Shown here: piece by piece, positions 1 to 7,197 of the stretch | How the letters are laid out: the number at the start of each line of letters is the position of its first letter | Position numbering within the stretch: the first letter of the stretch is position 1 | Source of the DNA: F23-B02 sp963610045 | GTDB lineage: Bacteria > Bacillota > Clostridia > Oscillospirales > Oscillospiraceae | DNA: 25,917 bases | Direction: 5' to 3' | Assembly: GCA_963610045.1 (NCBI GenBank) | Contig: CAVDMS010000017.1 | Location: 1-25,917 of the forward strand | Notes under the pieces: generated by a model | What the model was told of the DNA's origin: nothing | The model's database searches: none | Seen by the model: only the letters and a program-made list of their open reading frames with translations | Position numbers and translations under genes: made by a program

Positions 1-710
1 GCAAAAGGCGCAGCACGGGGTGTCTGCACTGCTACATCCACAAGGGCGACGCAAAGCGTGGCATAAATACGAGTGACATCGTTCTGACGAAGGACTTCCG
101 CAAGCCGACGGAGCGGCTCAAAAACGGCAGCTATAAGATGAAATCGGGGCTTGTCTACCTTTGCTTTTCGTCCGACTTTCTCATTGAAGAAGCCGACGCA
201 TGGCGCAGCGAGTGCTGGGAGATGATGCGGGAGCGCCGGGACTGCACTTTCCTGTTTCTCACGAAGCGTATCGAGCGCTTTCCGGATTGCATCCCAAGCG
301 ACTGGGGCGACGGCTACGACAATGTGGTCGTTTGCTGTACCGTCGAAAATCAGGAGACCGCCGACCGAAGGCTTTCGGTGTTCTCCGACTTGCCGATAAA
401 GCACAAGTGCATCACGGCTCAGCCTCTTATTGAGGAGATCAACGTCGAAAAGTACCTTGACGGCATCGAGCTGCTTGTGGTCGGCGGCGAGTCCGACCGC
501 CTTGCAAGACCCCTCGACTACGACTGGGTCCTGTCGCTTCGCAGGCAGTGCATAAATAAGAACGTGAGCTTTGAGTTCAGGCAGTGCGGAACGCATTTTA
601 TTAAAGACGGAAAGCTCTACAAGCTGCAAACAAGGGATCTGTGCAGACAGGCAAGGCTCGCCGGGATTGACTTTAAATGCGATTTGCCGCCGGAACGCTT
701 ATCATGCTGA
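1..710 (+). CDS. Gp37/Gp68 (DUF5131) family protein, 5'-truncated
   Basis: The reading frame is open from the window edge (first full codon at base 3), so the start lies upstream. The visible N-terminal part has a GCLHCY motif, which fits the ...GC..CY cysteine signature of the phage Gp37/Gp68 (DUF5131) family. Further on are a FLFLTKR stretch, a VCCTVENQ segment and LLVVGGESD followed by FRQCG, the order I associate with this family. The cysteines suggest metal or Fe-S binding. The enzymatic role is not established. It ends just before a strong terminator at 721-754, so it closes its transcript. The first internal ATG is at 138, but the cysteine motif upstream of it shows that this is not the true start. 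Family assignment is fairly confident; function is unknown. Confidence 0.7.
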   Translation, partial: KRRSTGCLHCYIHKGDAKRGINTSDIVLTKDFRKPTERLKNGSYKMKSGLVYLCFSSDFLIEEADAWRSECWEMMRERRDCTFLFLTKRIERFPDCIPSDWGDGYDNVVVCCTVENQETADRRLSVFSDLPIKHKCITAQPLIEEINVEKYLDGIELLVVGGESDRLARPLDYDWVLSLRRQCINKNVSFEFRQCGTHFIKDGKLYKLQTRDLCRQARLAGIDFKCDLPPERLSC

Positions 711-720
711 TATGACAAAA

Positions 721-754
721 CCGCCGCAATTTTGTTAAATTGCGGCGGTTTTTC
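721..754 (+). terminator. Rho-independent terminator after the DUF5131 gene
   Basis: A perfect 12-bp stem (721-732 with 737-748) with a 4-base loop is followed by a T-run. It starts 10 bp after the stop codon of the upstream gene. Confidence 0.9.
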
Positions 755-784
755 TTGCCTCGTATGCACTTTATATGATAGAAT
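755..784 (+). promoter_or_regulatory. Possible promoter for the membrane protein gene
   Basis: TTGCCT at 755-760 and TAGAAT at 779-784 are separated by 18 bp. The gene start is 33 bp further on. Both boxes are imperfect, so this is only a candidate. Confidence 0.35.
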
Positions 785-817
785 TATTTTGTATAAATGT
801 AAATCGGAGGCGACGGT

Positions 818-1591
818 ATGAAAAGGCTCAGAGATTTGGATAAGCCGCAAAAGATCATTTTGGCGCTTTTGCTTATCATGGTACTGGTATTTTCGATACT
901 CTATCCGCTGACCATATCACGAGTAGGGTTTGAGTACATGGACACGATCCTTGTCGTCTCTCAGGAAAACGGCAGCACGGTCTACTCCGGCAAAATAAAC
1001 GGAGAAAAGGCACGGTTTACGGTGTCCGAGGACAAAAGCGTAATGTTCACCTGCGGCGACAAAAGCTACGGGCCGTTCACGGTCGTCGAAGACCCTACCG
1101 CCGTGCCGGACGACACAGGTTCAGGGATCTTGACAGGCATTGAGTTGCGTGAAGGAGACAAGGTTCTGTTTAGAGGTGGCATTGATACGCGCTCAAATGA
1201 CTATAATATGTATCCCGAAGATGACTCCCGGCGTTTTACCTCCCGCATCGGTCAAACCATGGAGGACGAAAACGGAAATGTTATCGACTCGGTGAAGCCC
1301 TCAGCCGCCACTATAGTTGCACTTATAGACGGTCCCGAACTTATGCACAAGGGCGATAGCTTTATATGGCTTATGTGTACCCTGCTATGCATCATAAACG
1401 CTATTACCATTCTGTTTGCAGACGAGTTGTTTTATTTTTGGCTTCAATTCCGGATCCGCAATTCAAACAGTGCAAAGCCTGCCGATGCTGAAATTGCCGG
1501 AAGGTACTTCCGTTGGACCGTCGTAGCGCTTATTACGCTGGGCGGATATATCGTCGGCTTGACATTAGTCAGACATGCGGGCGGCGCTTGA
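818..1591 (+). CDS. Hypothetical membrane protein with three predicted transmembrane segments
   Basis: I do not recognise the family. The 257-residue product has a basic N-terminus and a hydrophobic helix at about residues 14-34. A mostly hydrophilic, probably extracellular region of about 145 residues follows, rich in Asp, Gly and Thr with beta-like alternation. Two more hydrophobic helices lie near 183-205 and 233-252. The arrangement (one helix, large exterior domain, two helices) resembles many uncharacterised Firmicute membrane proteins. The ATG is preceded by GGAGG at 806-810 with 7-bp spacing, which supports this start. It lies between a terminator upstream and a likely separate promoter downstream, so it is probably monocistronic. 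No catalytic motif is visible. Confidence 0.8.
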   Translation: MKRLRDLDKPQKIILALLLIMVLVFSILYPLTISRVGFEYMDTILVVSQENGSTVYSGKINGEKARFTVSEDKSVMFTCGDKSYGPFTVVEDPTAVPDDTGSGILTGIELREGDKVLFRGGIDTRSNDYNMYPEDDSRRFTSRIGQTMEDENGNVIDSVKPSAATIVALIDGPELMHKGDSFIWLMCTLLCIINAITILFADELFYFWLQFRIRNSNSAKPADAEIAGRYFRWTVVALITLGGYIVGLTLVRHAGGA

Positions 1592-1616
1592 AATCGGCGG
1601 CGGGGTATGATATTAT
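1588..1616 (+). promoter_or_regulatory. Predicted sigma-A promoter for the zinc-ribbon gene
   Basis: TTGAAA (1588-1593) and TATTAT (1611-1616) are spaced by 17 bp. The -35 box overlaps the stop codon of the upstream gene, and the next start codon is at 1647. Confidence 0.65.
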
Positions 1617-1646
1617 TTATACACTGAATATGCCGAGAGGTGTTTT

Positions 1647-2084
1647 ATGACTCTTATTGACTTTACCTGCCCCAAATGCGGCGCTGCGCTGAAAATCGAA
1701 AACGGTGCGTCGCAGGTAAGCTGCGAATACTGCGGCTCGTCCTTCATCGTTGACGGTGCATCAGCCGCCGCTCCCGCTCCCACCCCCTCGCCCGCTGCCG
1801 CTCCGCAGCCTGCCGGAAAGAAAAACACCGTGTGGTGGGTACTCGGCTGGATATTCATTTTCCCCGTTCCGCTTACGATACTCATCCTCAGAAGCAAGAC
1901 GCTCAAGCCCGTCTTAAAGGTCCTTATAATCGCACTTGCGTGGATAGTTTACATAGCCATCGCCGAGAGCGCCGACGAGGAGGAAAAGAACACGGACGGC
2001 GACGAAAAGGCGTCCGTCGTCATTTCGGAGCTTTCCGAAGCCTGCGCCGAAGAAAGCATTATCGACACCGAATTTTGCCTTTAA
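1647..2084 (+). CDS. Zinc-ribbon membrane protein
   Basis: The 145-residue product begins with a four-cysteine zinc ribbon: CPKC at residues 8-11 and CEYC at 26-29. A low-complexity Ala/Pro linker (about 37-57) follows, then two hydrophobic segments near 62-81 and 89-106, and an acidic cytosolic or surface tail. Small proteins of this design are common in Firmicutes and are usually annotated only as zinc-ribbon domain proteins. The ribbon probably faces the cytoplasm. Start: ATG with GAGAGG upstream. No partner or function can be inferred from the neighbours, although a pseudouridine synthase follows 40 bp downstream and may be co-transcribed. Confidence 0.8.
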   Translation: MTLIDFTCPKCGAALKIENGASQVSCEYCGSSFIVDGASAAAPAPTPSPAAAPQPAGKKNTVWWVLGWIFIFPVPLTILILRSKTLKPVLKVLIIALAWIVYIAIAESADEEEKNTDGDEKASVVISELSEACAEESIIDTEFCL

Positions 2085-2105
2085 GGTCCTGCACAGCGGG
2101 ACTTT
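2083..2105 (+). terminator. Weak hairpin between the zinc-ribbon gene and the pseudouridine synthase
   Basis: A 9-bp stem with G-U pairs (2083-2091 with 2097-2105) overlaps the stop codon of the upstream gene and runs into four T. It could attenuate rather than stop transcription into the next gene. Confidence 0.3.
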
Positions 2106-2124
2106 TCCATGAGGAGATACCACC

Positions 2125-2784
2125 GTGAATATCATTTACTGCAATTCGGATCTAATAGTGTGCATAAAGCCCGCCGGGGTCATATCCACCGACGAGCCGG
2201 GCGGTATGCCGGAGCTTATCCGCAACGCCCTCGGCGACGAAAACACCGACGTCAGGACGGTACACCGCCTCGATCAGGTCGTGTCCGGGCTTATGGTGTA
2301 TGCGCTCAACCCCGAAACCGCCTCCGAGCTGAGTCGGCAGATTCGGGAAAATCAGTTTAAAAAGACCTACCTTGCTATAGTCCACGGCGTTCCGCAGGAA
2401 CGCAGCGGCAGAATGGAGGACATTCTGCTGCGTTCGAAGGAAAAGCACAAGACCTTCGTCGTGAACAAGCCCTGCCGCGGCTCGCAGGACGCCGTGCTTG
2501 AATATGAGCTGCTCGCCACAAAAGACGACAAGAGCATGGTCGAAATAAGGCTCATAACAGGACGGACGCACCAAATCCGTGCGCAATTCACGCACCGCCG
2601 GCTTCCCCTGCTCGGCGACAAAAAGTACGGCGGTCGGGACGACGGCTGCAACATTGCGCTTTGGTCATACAGGCTCGGCTTTGTAAACCCCGCAAGCGGG
2701 AAGTTCATGCGCTTTCAGGTAAAGCCGCCGAAGGAGTACCCATGGAGCGAATTTGACCCGTCCGTCTACCCCCGTCTCGGTTAA
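2125..2784 (+). CDS. RluA-family pseudouridine synthase
   Basis: The 219-residue protein should isomerise uridine to pseudouridine in rRNA or tRNA in the cytosol. The catalytic motif HRLD is at residues 47-50 (Asp50) followed by QVVSGLM, a variant of the usual HRLDxxTSGL. The family's RTHQIRAQF motif and a LLGDKKYGG segment follow in the C-terminal half. The length and the absence of an N-terminal S4 domain fit the short, catalytic-domain-only members. The start is GTG (2125), supported by GAGGAG at 2111-2116 with 8-bp spacing. The target RNA and position cannot be told from the sequence, so no gene symbol is given. A convergent terminator closes the gene. Confidence 0.9.
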   Translation: MNIIYCNSDLIVCIKPAGVISTDEPGGMPELIRNALGDENTDVRTVHRLDQVVSGLMVYALNPETASELSRQIRENQFKKTYLAIVHGVPQERSGRMEDILLRSKEKHKTFVVNKPCRGSQDAVLEYELLATKDDKSMVEIRLITGRTHQIRAQFTHRRLPLLGDKKYGGRDDGCNIALWSYRLGFVNPASGKFMRFQVKPPKEYPWSEFDPSVYPRLG

Positions 2785-2790
2785 TAAAAA

Positions 2791-2820
2791 AAACAGCGAA
2801 GCAAAGCTTCGCTGTTTTTT
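2791..2820. terminator. Bidirectional terminator between convergent genes
   Basis: A 12-bp perfect stem (2791-2802 with 2806-2817) with A-rich and T-rich flanks serves both the pseudouridine synthase (+) and the CoA-transferase (-). Confidence 0.9.
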
Positions 2821-2831
2821 CTATATCGTCC

Positions 2832-4139
2832 TTAAATGAGGATGCCTCTCTTCTTTGCCTCGAAGGTCAGCTCGTCACGGAAGTCGGGGTGAGCGATGGC
2901 GATGAGCTGCTTTGTTCTCTCGCCGAGGCTGCGGCCTCTGAGGTGGGCGATGCCGTACTCGGTGACTATGCAGTCAACGTCGTTCTTGCTGGTGGTGCAG
3001 ATGGCGCCGGGGGTGAGGATGGGCTTTATCTTGCTGATGGTGCCGCCCTTTGCGGTGGAGGTGAATGCGATAAAGCTCTTGCCGCCCTTGGACTGGCAGG
3101 CGCCTCTGACGTAGTCGATCTGACCGCCGGAGCCGGACATATGCTTTGTGCCGACGCTCTCTGCGCAGACCTGACCGAAGAAGTCAACCTCAAGCGCCGC
3201 ATTTATGGAGATCATGTTGTCGTTCTTGCAGATGACGTTGGGGTCGTTGACGTAGTTTACGGGCAGTATCTCAATTGCCGGGTTATCGTCGATATAGTCG
3301 TAAATCCTCTTGGAGCCGTATGCGAAGGTGGTAACGCTCTTGCCTCTGTGGATCTGCTTTTTGGAGTTATTGACCGCTCCGCACTCGATAAGCTCGACCA
3401 TGGAGTCGGTGAACATCTCGGTATGTATGCCGAGGTCGTGCTTTGCTTTCAGCGCCATGCCGGTGGCGTCGGGGATAGCGCCGATGCCGAGCTGGATGCA
3501 GGCGCCGTCGGGGATCTGCTCTGCGATGAGGTTGCCGATGGTGATGCTGACCTCGTCAAGCTTCACGGGAGGCAGCACGGGCAGCTCGTGGTTATACTCA
3601 ACGATCGCATCGACCTGCGAAACGTGAAGCTGAGTTCCGCAGAGGCAGCGAGGCTGCTTGTCGTTTACCTCGACGAAAATTCTCTTTGCCTTGTCAAACA
3701 TGGCTTCGATGTAGGAGCCGTTGAGTCCGAGAGAGAAGTAGCCGTGGCTGTCCATGGGAGAGACCTCGACGCAGACGGCGTCGTAGCTGTACTCGGTGAG
3801 AATGTGTCTCGGAATGTCTCTGTAATAGCAGGGCAGCAGATCGGCATAGCCGCCGTTTACCGCCTTGCGTGCGCCGCCGGAGGAGAACCAGCTGTAGCCC
3901 GTCATCTTGCCCTTGAGGGACTCGTCTGCGTAAAACTCAAAGGGGTAAATGTCAAGCAGGGTCTGGACCTTGACGTCGGTGATGTCGCTGTTTTTGATCT
4001 TCTCTGCGATGGCGCTCATAATTGCGGGAGCCTGAGAGGGACCGGTGTCCATGCCCATGAGCCAACCGGACTTGACCTCTGCCGCAATTTGGTCGGCAGT
4101 GGTGAGCTTTTGTGCGTACAATGCTTTATAATCGGTCAT
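2832..4139 (-). CDS. CoA-transferase, acetyl-CoA hydrolase/transferase family (butyryl-CoA:acetate or 4-hydroxybutyrate CoA-transferase-like)
   Basis: The 435-residue cytosolic enzyme should move CoA between an acyl-CoA and a carboxylic acid. The predicted catalytic Glu is in HTEMF (Glu241), which forms the glutamyl-CoA thioester in this family. A GSGGQIDYVRGA loop (about 336-347), typical of the CoA-binding C-terminal domain, is present, as is TEYGIAHLRG near the end. The length matches family members such as butyryl-CoA:acetate and 4-hydroxybutyrate CoA-transferases; the substrate cannot be assigned by eye. The reading frame extends upstream to 4211, but GAGGTG lies just before the ATG at 4139 and the conserved N-terminus begins there, so that start is chosen. 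A strong promoter lies at 4183-4211. Likely monocistronic. Confidence 0.9.
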   Translation of the reverse strand: MTDYKALYAQKLTTADQIAAEVKSGWLMGMDTGPSQAPAIMSAIAEKIKNSDITDVKVQTLLDIYPFEFYADESLKGKMTGYSWFSSGGARKAVNGGYADLLPCYYRDIPRHILTEYSYDAVCVEVSPMDSHGYFSLGLNGSYIEAMFDKAKRIFVEVNDKQPRCLCGTQLHVSQVDAIVEYNHELPVLPPVKLDEVSITIGNLIAEQIPDGACIQLGIGAIPDATGMALKAKHDLGIHTEMFTDSMVELIECGAVNNSKKQIHRGKSVTTFAYGSKRIYDYIDDNPAIEILPVNYVNDPNVICKNDNMISINAALEVDFFGQVCAESVGTKHMSGSGGQIDYVRGACQSKGGKSFIAFTSTAKGGTISKIKPILTPGAICTTSKNDVDCIVTEYGIAHLRGRSLGERTKQLIAIAHPDFRDELTFEAKKRGILI

Positions 4140-4182
4140 TTTTGCACCTCGAATTATTTTTTTGTGTTTATTACAATTCATT

Positions 4183-4211
4183 ATTATATAATAGCGTGAC
4201 AGGCTTTTCAA
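4183..4211 (-). promoter_or_regulatory. Sigma-A promoter of the CoA-transferase gene
   Basis: On the minus strand TTGAAA (4206-4211) and TATAAT (4183-4188) are spaced by 17 bp. It overlaps the divergent dapF promoter over 4196-4211. Confidence 0.8.
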
Positions 4212-4224
4212 GTGGTGTTATAAT
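4196..4224 (+). promoter_or_regulatory. Sigma-A promoter of dapF
   Basis: GTGACA (4196-4201) and TATAAT (4219-4224) are spaced by 17 bp. Transcription would begin near 4231, giving a very short leader before the TTG start at 4243. Confidence 0.7.
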
Positions 4225-4242
4225 CTTGACGGGGTGATTTGA

Positions 4243-5055
4243 TTGAAATTTACAAAAATGCACGGAGCCGGAAACGACTTCGTTATAATCGACGCCGTAT
4301 CGGAGGGCATTTCCCATGACACTGCGCCCGAACTTGCACGGCGCTTATGCGACCGCAGGCTCGGCATCGGTGCAGACGGGCTGATGCTCGTGTGTCCCGC
4401 AGAAAACGGCGGCGACTTTAAGCTGCTGTTTTTTAACGCCGACGGTTCGCTCGGCGAGATGTGCGGCAACGGCGCCCGCTGCATCGCACGCTACGGCTAT
4501 GAACACGGGCTCTCCGGCAAAACGCAGCATATCGAGACGACGGCGGGACCCGTGGTCGGAGAGCGCATAAGCGAAACGCTCTACCGCATCCGCTTAAACG
4601 ACCCGACGCTCATTGACCCGCATCGCACGGCGGAAGGGCTTGACTGCGCTTACGTTGAGCTTGGCTGCCCAGGTCTGCCGCACGCCGTTTTGCTTTTAGA
4701 CGATTGGGACAGCTTAGACCGCAGCGAGCTTTTCGATCTCGGAAAGCGCCTGCGATACTCCGGCGCCTTCCCGAAGGGCGCAAACGTGAGCTTTGTCAAG
4801 ATCCTCGACCGCAGCTCCGTCAAGGCGATAACCTTTGAGCGGGGCGTTGAGGACTTCACTCTTGCCTGCGGCACGGGGAGCGGCGCCATCACCACGGCGC
4901 TGACGCTCTTGGGACTTCTCTCCGGCGACGATGTTACGGTCTCGATGCCCGGCGGCGACCTCACCGTCACGCTCTCTGACAAAACGACCCCCGCAGAGCT
5001 TTACCTCACGGGTCCGACCTGCGTCGTCTTTACGGGCGAGACGGCAGAAATTTAA
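4243..5055 (+). CDS. dapF: Diaminopimelate epimerase
   Basis: The enzyme converts LL-2,6-diaminopimelate to the meso form in the lysine and peptidoglycan pathway, in the cytosol. The 270-residue protein has the two cysteines used as acid and base: Cys74 in EMCGNGARC and Cys209 in LACGTGSG. The N-terminal KFTKMHGAGNDF motif is typical and includes the residues encoded from a TTG codon at 4243. GGGGTG at 4231-4236 is well placed for that TTG, so it is preferred over the ATG at 4258, which would delete conserved residues. The segment before Cys209 reads GVEDFTL. It is divergent from the CoA-transferase and followed 67 bp later by the ECF sigma gene, with no obvious terminator between. Confidence 0.95.
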   Translation: MKFTKMHGAGNDFVIIDAVSEGISHDTAPELARRLCDRRLGIGADGLMLVCPAENGGDFKLLFFNADGSLGEMCGNGARCIARYGYEHGLSGKTQHIETTAGPVVGERISETLYRIRLNDPTLIDPHRTAEGLDCAYVELGCPGLPHAVLLLDDWDSLDRSELFDLGKRLRYSGAFPKGANVSFVKILDRSSVKAITFERGVEDFTLACGTGSGAITTALTLLGLLSGDDVTVSMPGGDLTVTLSDKTTPAELYLTGPTCVVFTGETAEI

Positions 5056-5122
5056 AATTTTTTATTTCCCGTGCAATAAAACATCTTTCTCACGCATTGA
5101 CCTAATGAAAGGACTTGAAAGG

Positions 5123-5701
5123 ATGCTTACGATGGTTTTTGGTTCCGCCATAAAAACCGAACACGAGCCAAACGAAAGGCATGAGCTGTCTGCGCTCATT
5201 GGGCGCATCGCCGAAGGCGACAAAGCCGCACTCGGCGATTTGTACGGTCATACGGCCGATGCCGTCTACGCTTATGCGCTTTCCGTCCTGCACAGCGCCC
5301 ACGATGCCGAGGACGTCCTGCACGACACCTTCATTAAGGTCTACTCCGGCGCCGCAAGCTATACCGATCACGGCAAGCCCATGGCATGGATAATTACCAT
5401 CGCCAAGAACCTTGCTCTGATGAAGCTTCGGGAGAGCGGACGCATAACGCCGACCGACCCCGACGAGCAAACGCTGCGCGGGATAAAGGCGGAGGGTCTA
5501 AGCCACGATGAGCGGCTGCTGCTCAAAGCGGCGCTGGGTGCGCTCACTCCCTCGGAGCGGCAGGTGGTCATGCTCCATGCGGTAGCGGGACTCAGGCACC
5601 GTGAGATAGCGGCAGTCACCGACATGACCTTGTCGGGCGTCCTTTCAAAGTATTCAAGAGCGATCAAAAAACTGAAGGCAGCAATGGAGGCGGAAATATG
5701 A
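5123..5701 (+). CDS. ECF-type RNA polymerase sigma factor
   Basis: The product of about 192 residues directs RNA polymerase to a stress or envelope regulon. Region 2 is recognised by DAEDVLHDTFIKVY and the following WIITIAKNLALMKLR. Region 4 is recognised by LTPSERQVVMLHAVAGLRHREIA and the helix-turn-helix before the basic C-terminus. Candidate starts are ATG 5105, 5123 and 5132. AAAGGA at 5108-5113 fits 5123 best; a GAAAGG at 5116-5121 would fit 5132. The stop overlaps the start of the next gene by 4 bp (ATGA), which implies translational coupling to the cognate anti-sigma factor. The open frame upstream to 4931 overlaps dapF and is not coding. The promoter is not recognisable. Confidence 0.88.
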   Translation: MLTMVFGSAIKTEHEPNERHELSALIGRIAEGDKAALGDLYGHTADAVYAYALSVLHSAHDAEDVLHDTFIKVYSGAASYTDHGKPMAWIITIAKNLALMKLRESGRITPTDPDEQTLRGIKAEGLSHDERLLLKAALGALTPSERQVVMLHAVAGLRHREIAAVTDMTLSGVLSKYSRAIKKLKAAMEAEI

Positions 5702-6912
5702 ATTATGATCCCATTGAGGCAAAACTGAAGTCTGCCTTGCAGAAGGCAACTCCGGACATACTGGATGATATTCTGGAAGGCTGCGACCGTGAGAAAGGAC
5801 AGGTCATAAGCATGGAAAAAAGGAAAAATAAAAAGCTCGCCCGCATCTTATCTATCGCAGCGGTTTTCGTCCTGCTCATCGCAGGCGTGTTCCTCTACAA
5901 GAACTTCACGGGAAGCGACGCAGCGGCGCTCGTTTCCATAGACGTTAACCCCAGCATTGAGCTTGAGGTCGACGCCGATGAGCGCATCATAAGCGCAAGG
6001 GCATTGAACGACGACGGTAAAAAGGTCCTCTCCGGCATGAAGCTTGAGGGTACAGACCTCAACACAGGCGTTAACGCCATCGTCGGCTCGATGCTCAAAA
6101 ACGGTTACATCGACGAGCTGAGAAACTCCGTTTTAGTCTCCGTGTCCGGCGACGGCAGCATCGACACCGCAGCACTGGAGGCAAAGCTCATGCAGGAGGT
6201 CTCCTCCGCTCTCGACGGAGCGGGCGCAGTCGTCGCTCAGAACCTCGACGACATCGACGACGACACTCGCAAGCTTGCCGAGCGCTACGGAATATCCGTC
6301 GGCAAGGCGGCGTTTATCGAAAAGATCATTGAGCTTAACCCCACCCTCAAGGTCGAGGAGCTGGCTACTCTGTGCATAAACGAGCTTTGCCTGCTCGCAA
6401 ACGGCAAAGAGATCGGCGGCACACTGTACAGCGGCAGCACGAGCGACAAGGCGTACATCGGTGCCGAGAGGGCAAAGAGCATTGCGCTCGGCCATGCCTC
6501 TCTTGCGGAGACGGCGGTTTTCGACCTCGACTGCGAGCTTGACTACGAGTACGGCAGAATGGTCTACGAGGTCGACTTCGACGCAAACGGCGCAGAGTAC
6601 GAGTATGAAATTGACGCTAAAAGCGGCGACATCCTCCTCTTTGAGATCGAGCGCAACGGCACAAAGCAGCAGGGCGGCAGCATGACTCAGGAAAGCGCAG
6701 GCTACATCGGCGCCGAGAAAGCAAAAAGCATTGCGCTGTCTAACGCAGGTCTGACCGCTGCCTCGGTCACGGGGCTTATCTCCGAGCTTGACAGCGACGA
6801 CGGTGTGGCCGTGTACGAGGTCGAGTTCATATACGGCGGCTACGAATACGAGTACAAGATAGACGCAAAAAGCGGCGCAATAATTGAGTCTGATAAAGAG
6901 ATAGCGGACTAA
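5698..6912 (+). CDS. Membrane anti-sigma factor with RsgI-like domain and two PepSY domains
   Basis: The 404-residue single-pass protein should hold the preceding sigma factor at the membrane. A cytosolic region of about 46 residues precedes a transmembrane helix (about 48-66). Just outside is SIDVNPSIEL, the signature of the RsgI periplasmic domain; the Asn84-Pro85 bond in it matches the bond reported to self-cleave in RsgI proteins. After a mostly helical middle region come two PepSY domains (about 253-317 and 336-398), each starting YIGAE[RK]AKSIAL and ending IDAKSG. GGAGG lies just before the ATG, and the start overlaps the sigma gene's stop. The domain mix is unusual because RsgI normally pairs with SigI rather than an ECF factor. 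The anti-sigma role is inferred from operon and domains. Confidence 0.82.
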   Translation: MNYDPIEAKLKSALQKATPDILDDILEGCDREKGQVISMEKRKNKKLARILSIAAVFVLLIAGVFLYKNFTGSDAAALVSIDVNPSIELEVDADERIISARALNDDGKKVLSGMKLEGTDLNTGVNAIVGSMLKNGYIDELRNSVLVSVSGDGSIDTAALEAKLMQEVSSALDGAGAVVAQNLDDIDDDTRKLAERYGISVGKAAFIEKIIELNPTLKVEELATLCINELCLLANGKEIGGTLYSGSTSDKAYIGAERAKSIALGHASLAETAVFDLDCELDYEYGRMVYEVDFDANGAEYEYEIDAKSGDILLFEIERNGTKQQGGSMTQESAGYIGAEKAKSIALSNAGLTAASVTGLISELDSDDGVAVYEVEFIYGGYEYEYKIDAKSGAIIESDKEIAD

Positions 6913-6922
6913 ACATAATGTA

Positions 6923-6960
6923 CAAAAAACAGGCATTCGTTTACGAATGTCTGTTTTTTG
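6923..6960 (+). terminator. Rho-independent terminator after the anti-sigma gene
   Basis: A hairpin of about 16 bp with one G-T pair has arms AACAGGCATTCG and CGAATGTCTGTT and is followed by a T-run. Confidence 0.88.
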
Positions 6961-7057
6961 GTCACATCTGTCCGTGTGTCTGTATTTATACTTCGCTTTG
7001 TGCTGTTATTCTGAAATTGTTGTATGGGGTGCTGTTTTAGTCCCCTTCCGACGCCCC

Positions 7058-7173
7058 GCCGTACCCGATAAATCCCAACTCCCTCTAAGCTGACGGGAGC
7101 CGAATTCCGGTCAGCTCAACTTGTCCTTATGTCCTTATTTGATTGCCGATTTCTTCATCTTATCGGGTACGGC
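7058..7173. repeat. 116-bp element bounded by a perfect 14-bp inverted repeat, with a nested palindrome
   Basis: GCCGTACCCGATAA at 7058-7071 is exactly complementary to 7160-7173. Inside are a second inverted repeat, AGCTGAC (7088-7094) with GTCAGCT (7110-7116), and an exact tandem octamer GTCCTTAT (7123-7138). It sits in the 285-bp gap before the SLH gene. No flanking duplication is visible. It may be a structured leader or an operator pair. Apart from the terminator at 6923-6960, I see nothing else in this gap. Confidence 0.75.
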
Positions 7174-7197
7174 ACATTATAATTGAGGTGATTTTGC

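Noticed and set aside
2832..4139. CoA-transferase as the dedicated CoA donor of the dehydratase modules
   Set aside because: It is about 6 kb away, on its own promoter, with unrelated genes between; the link is possible but nothing in the sequence supports it.
2889..4199. 436-codon open frame on the plus strand opposite the CoA-transferase gene
   Set aside because: The minus-strand frame has clear catalytic motifs and a ribosome binding site. The antisense frame is open because of codon bias and has no recognisable domain.
7178..7183. TATAAT just before the SLH gene as its -10 box
   Set aside because: Transcription would start inside the ribosome binding site and no good -35 box is present at 17 bp.
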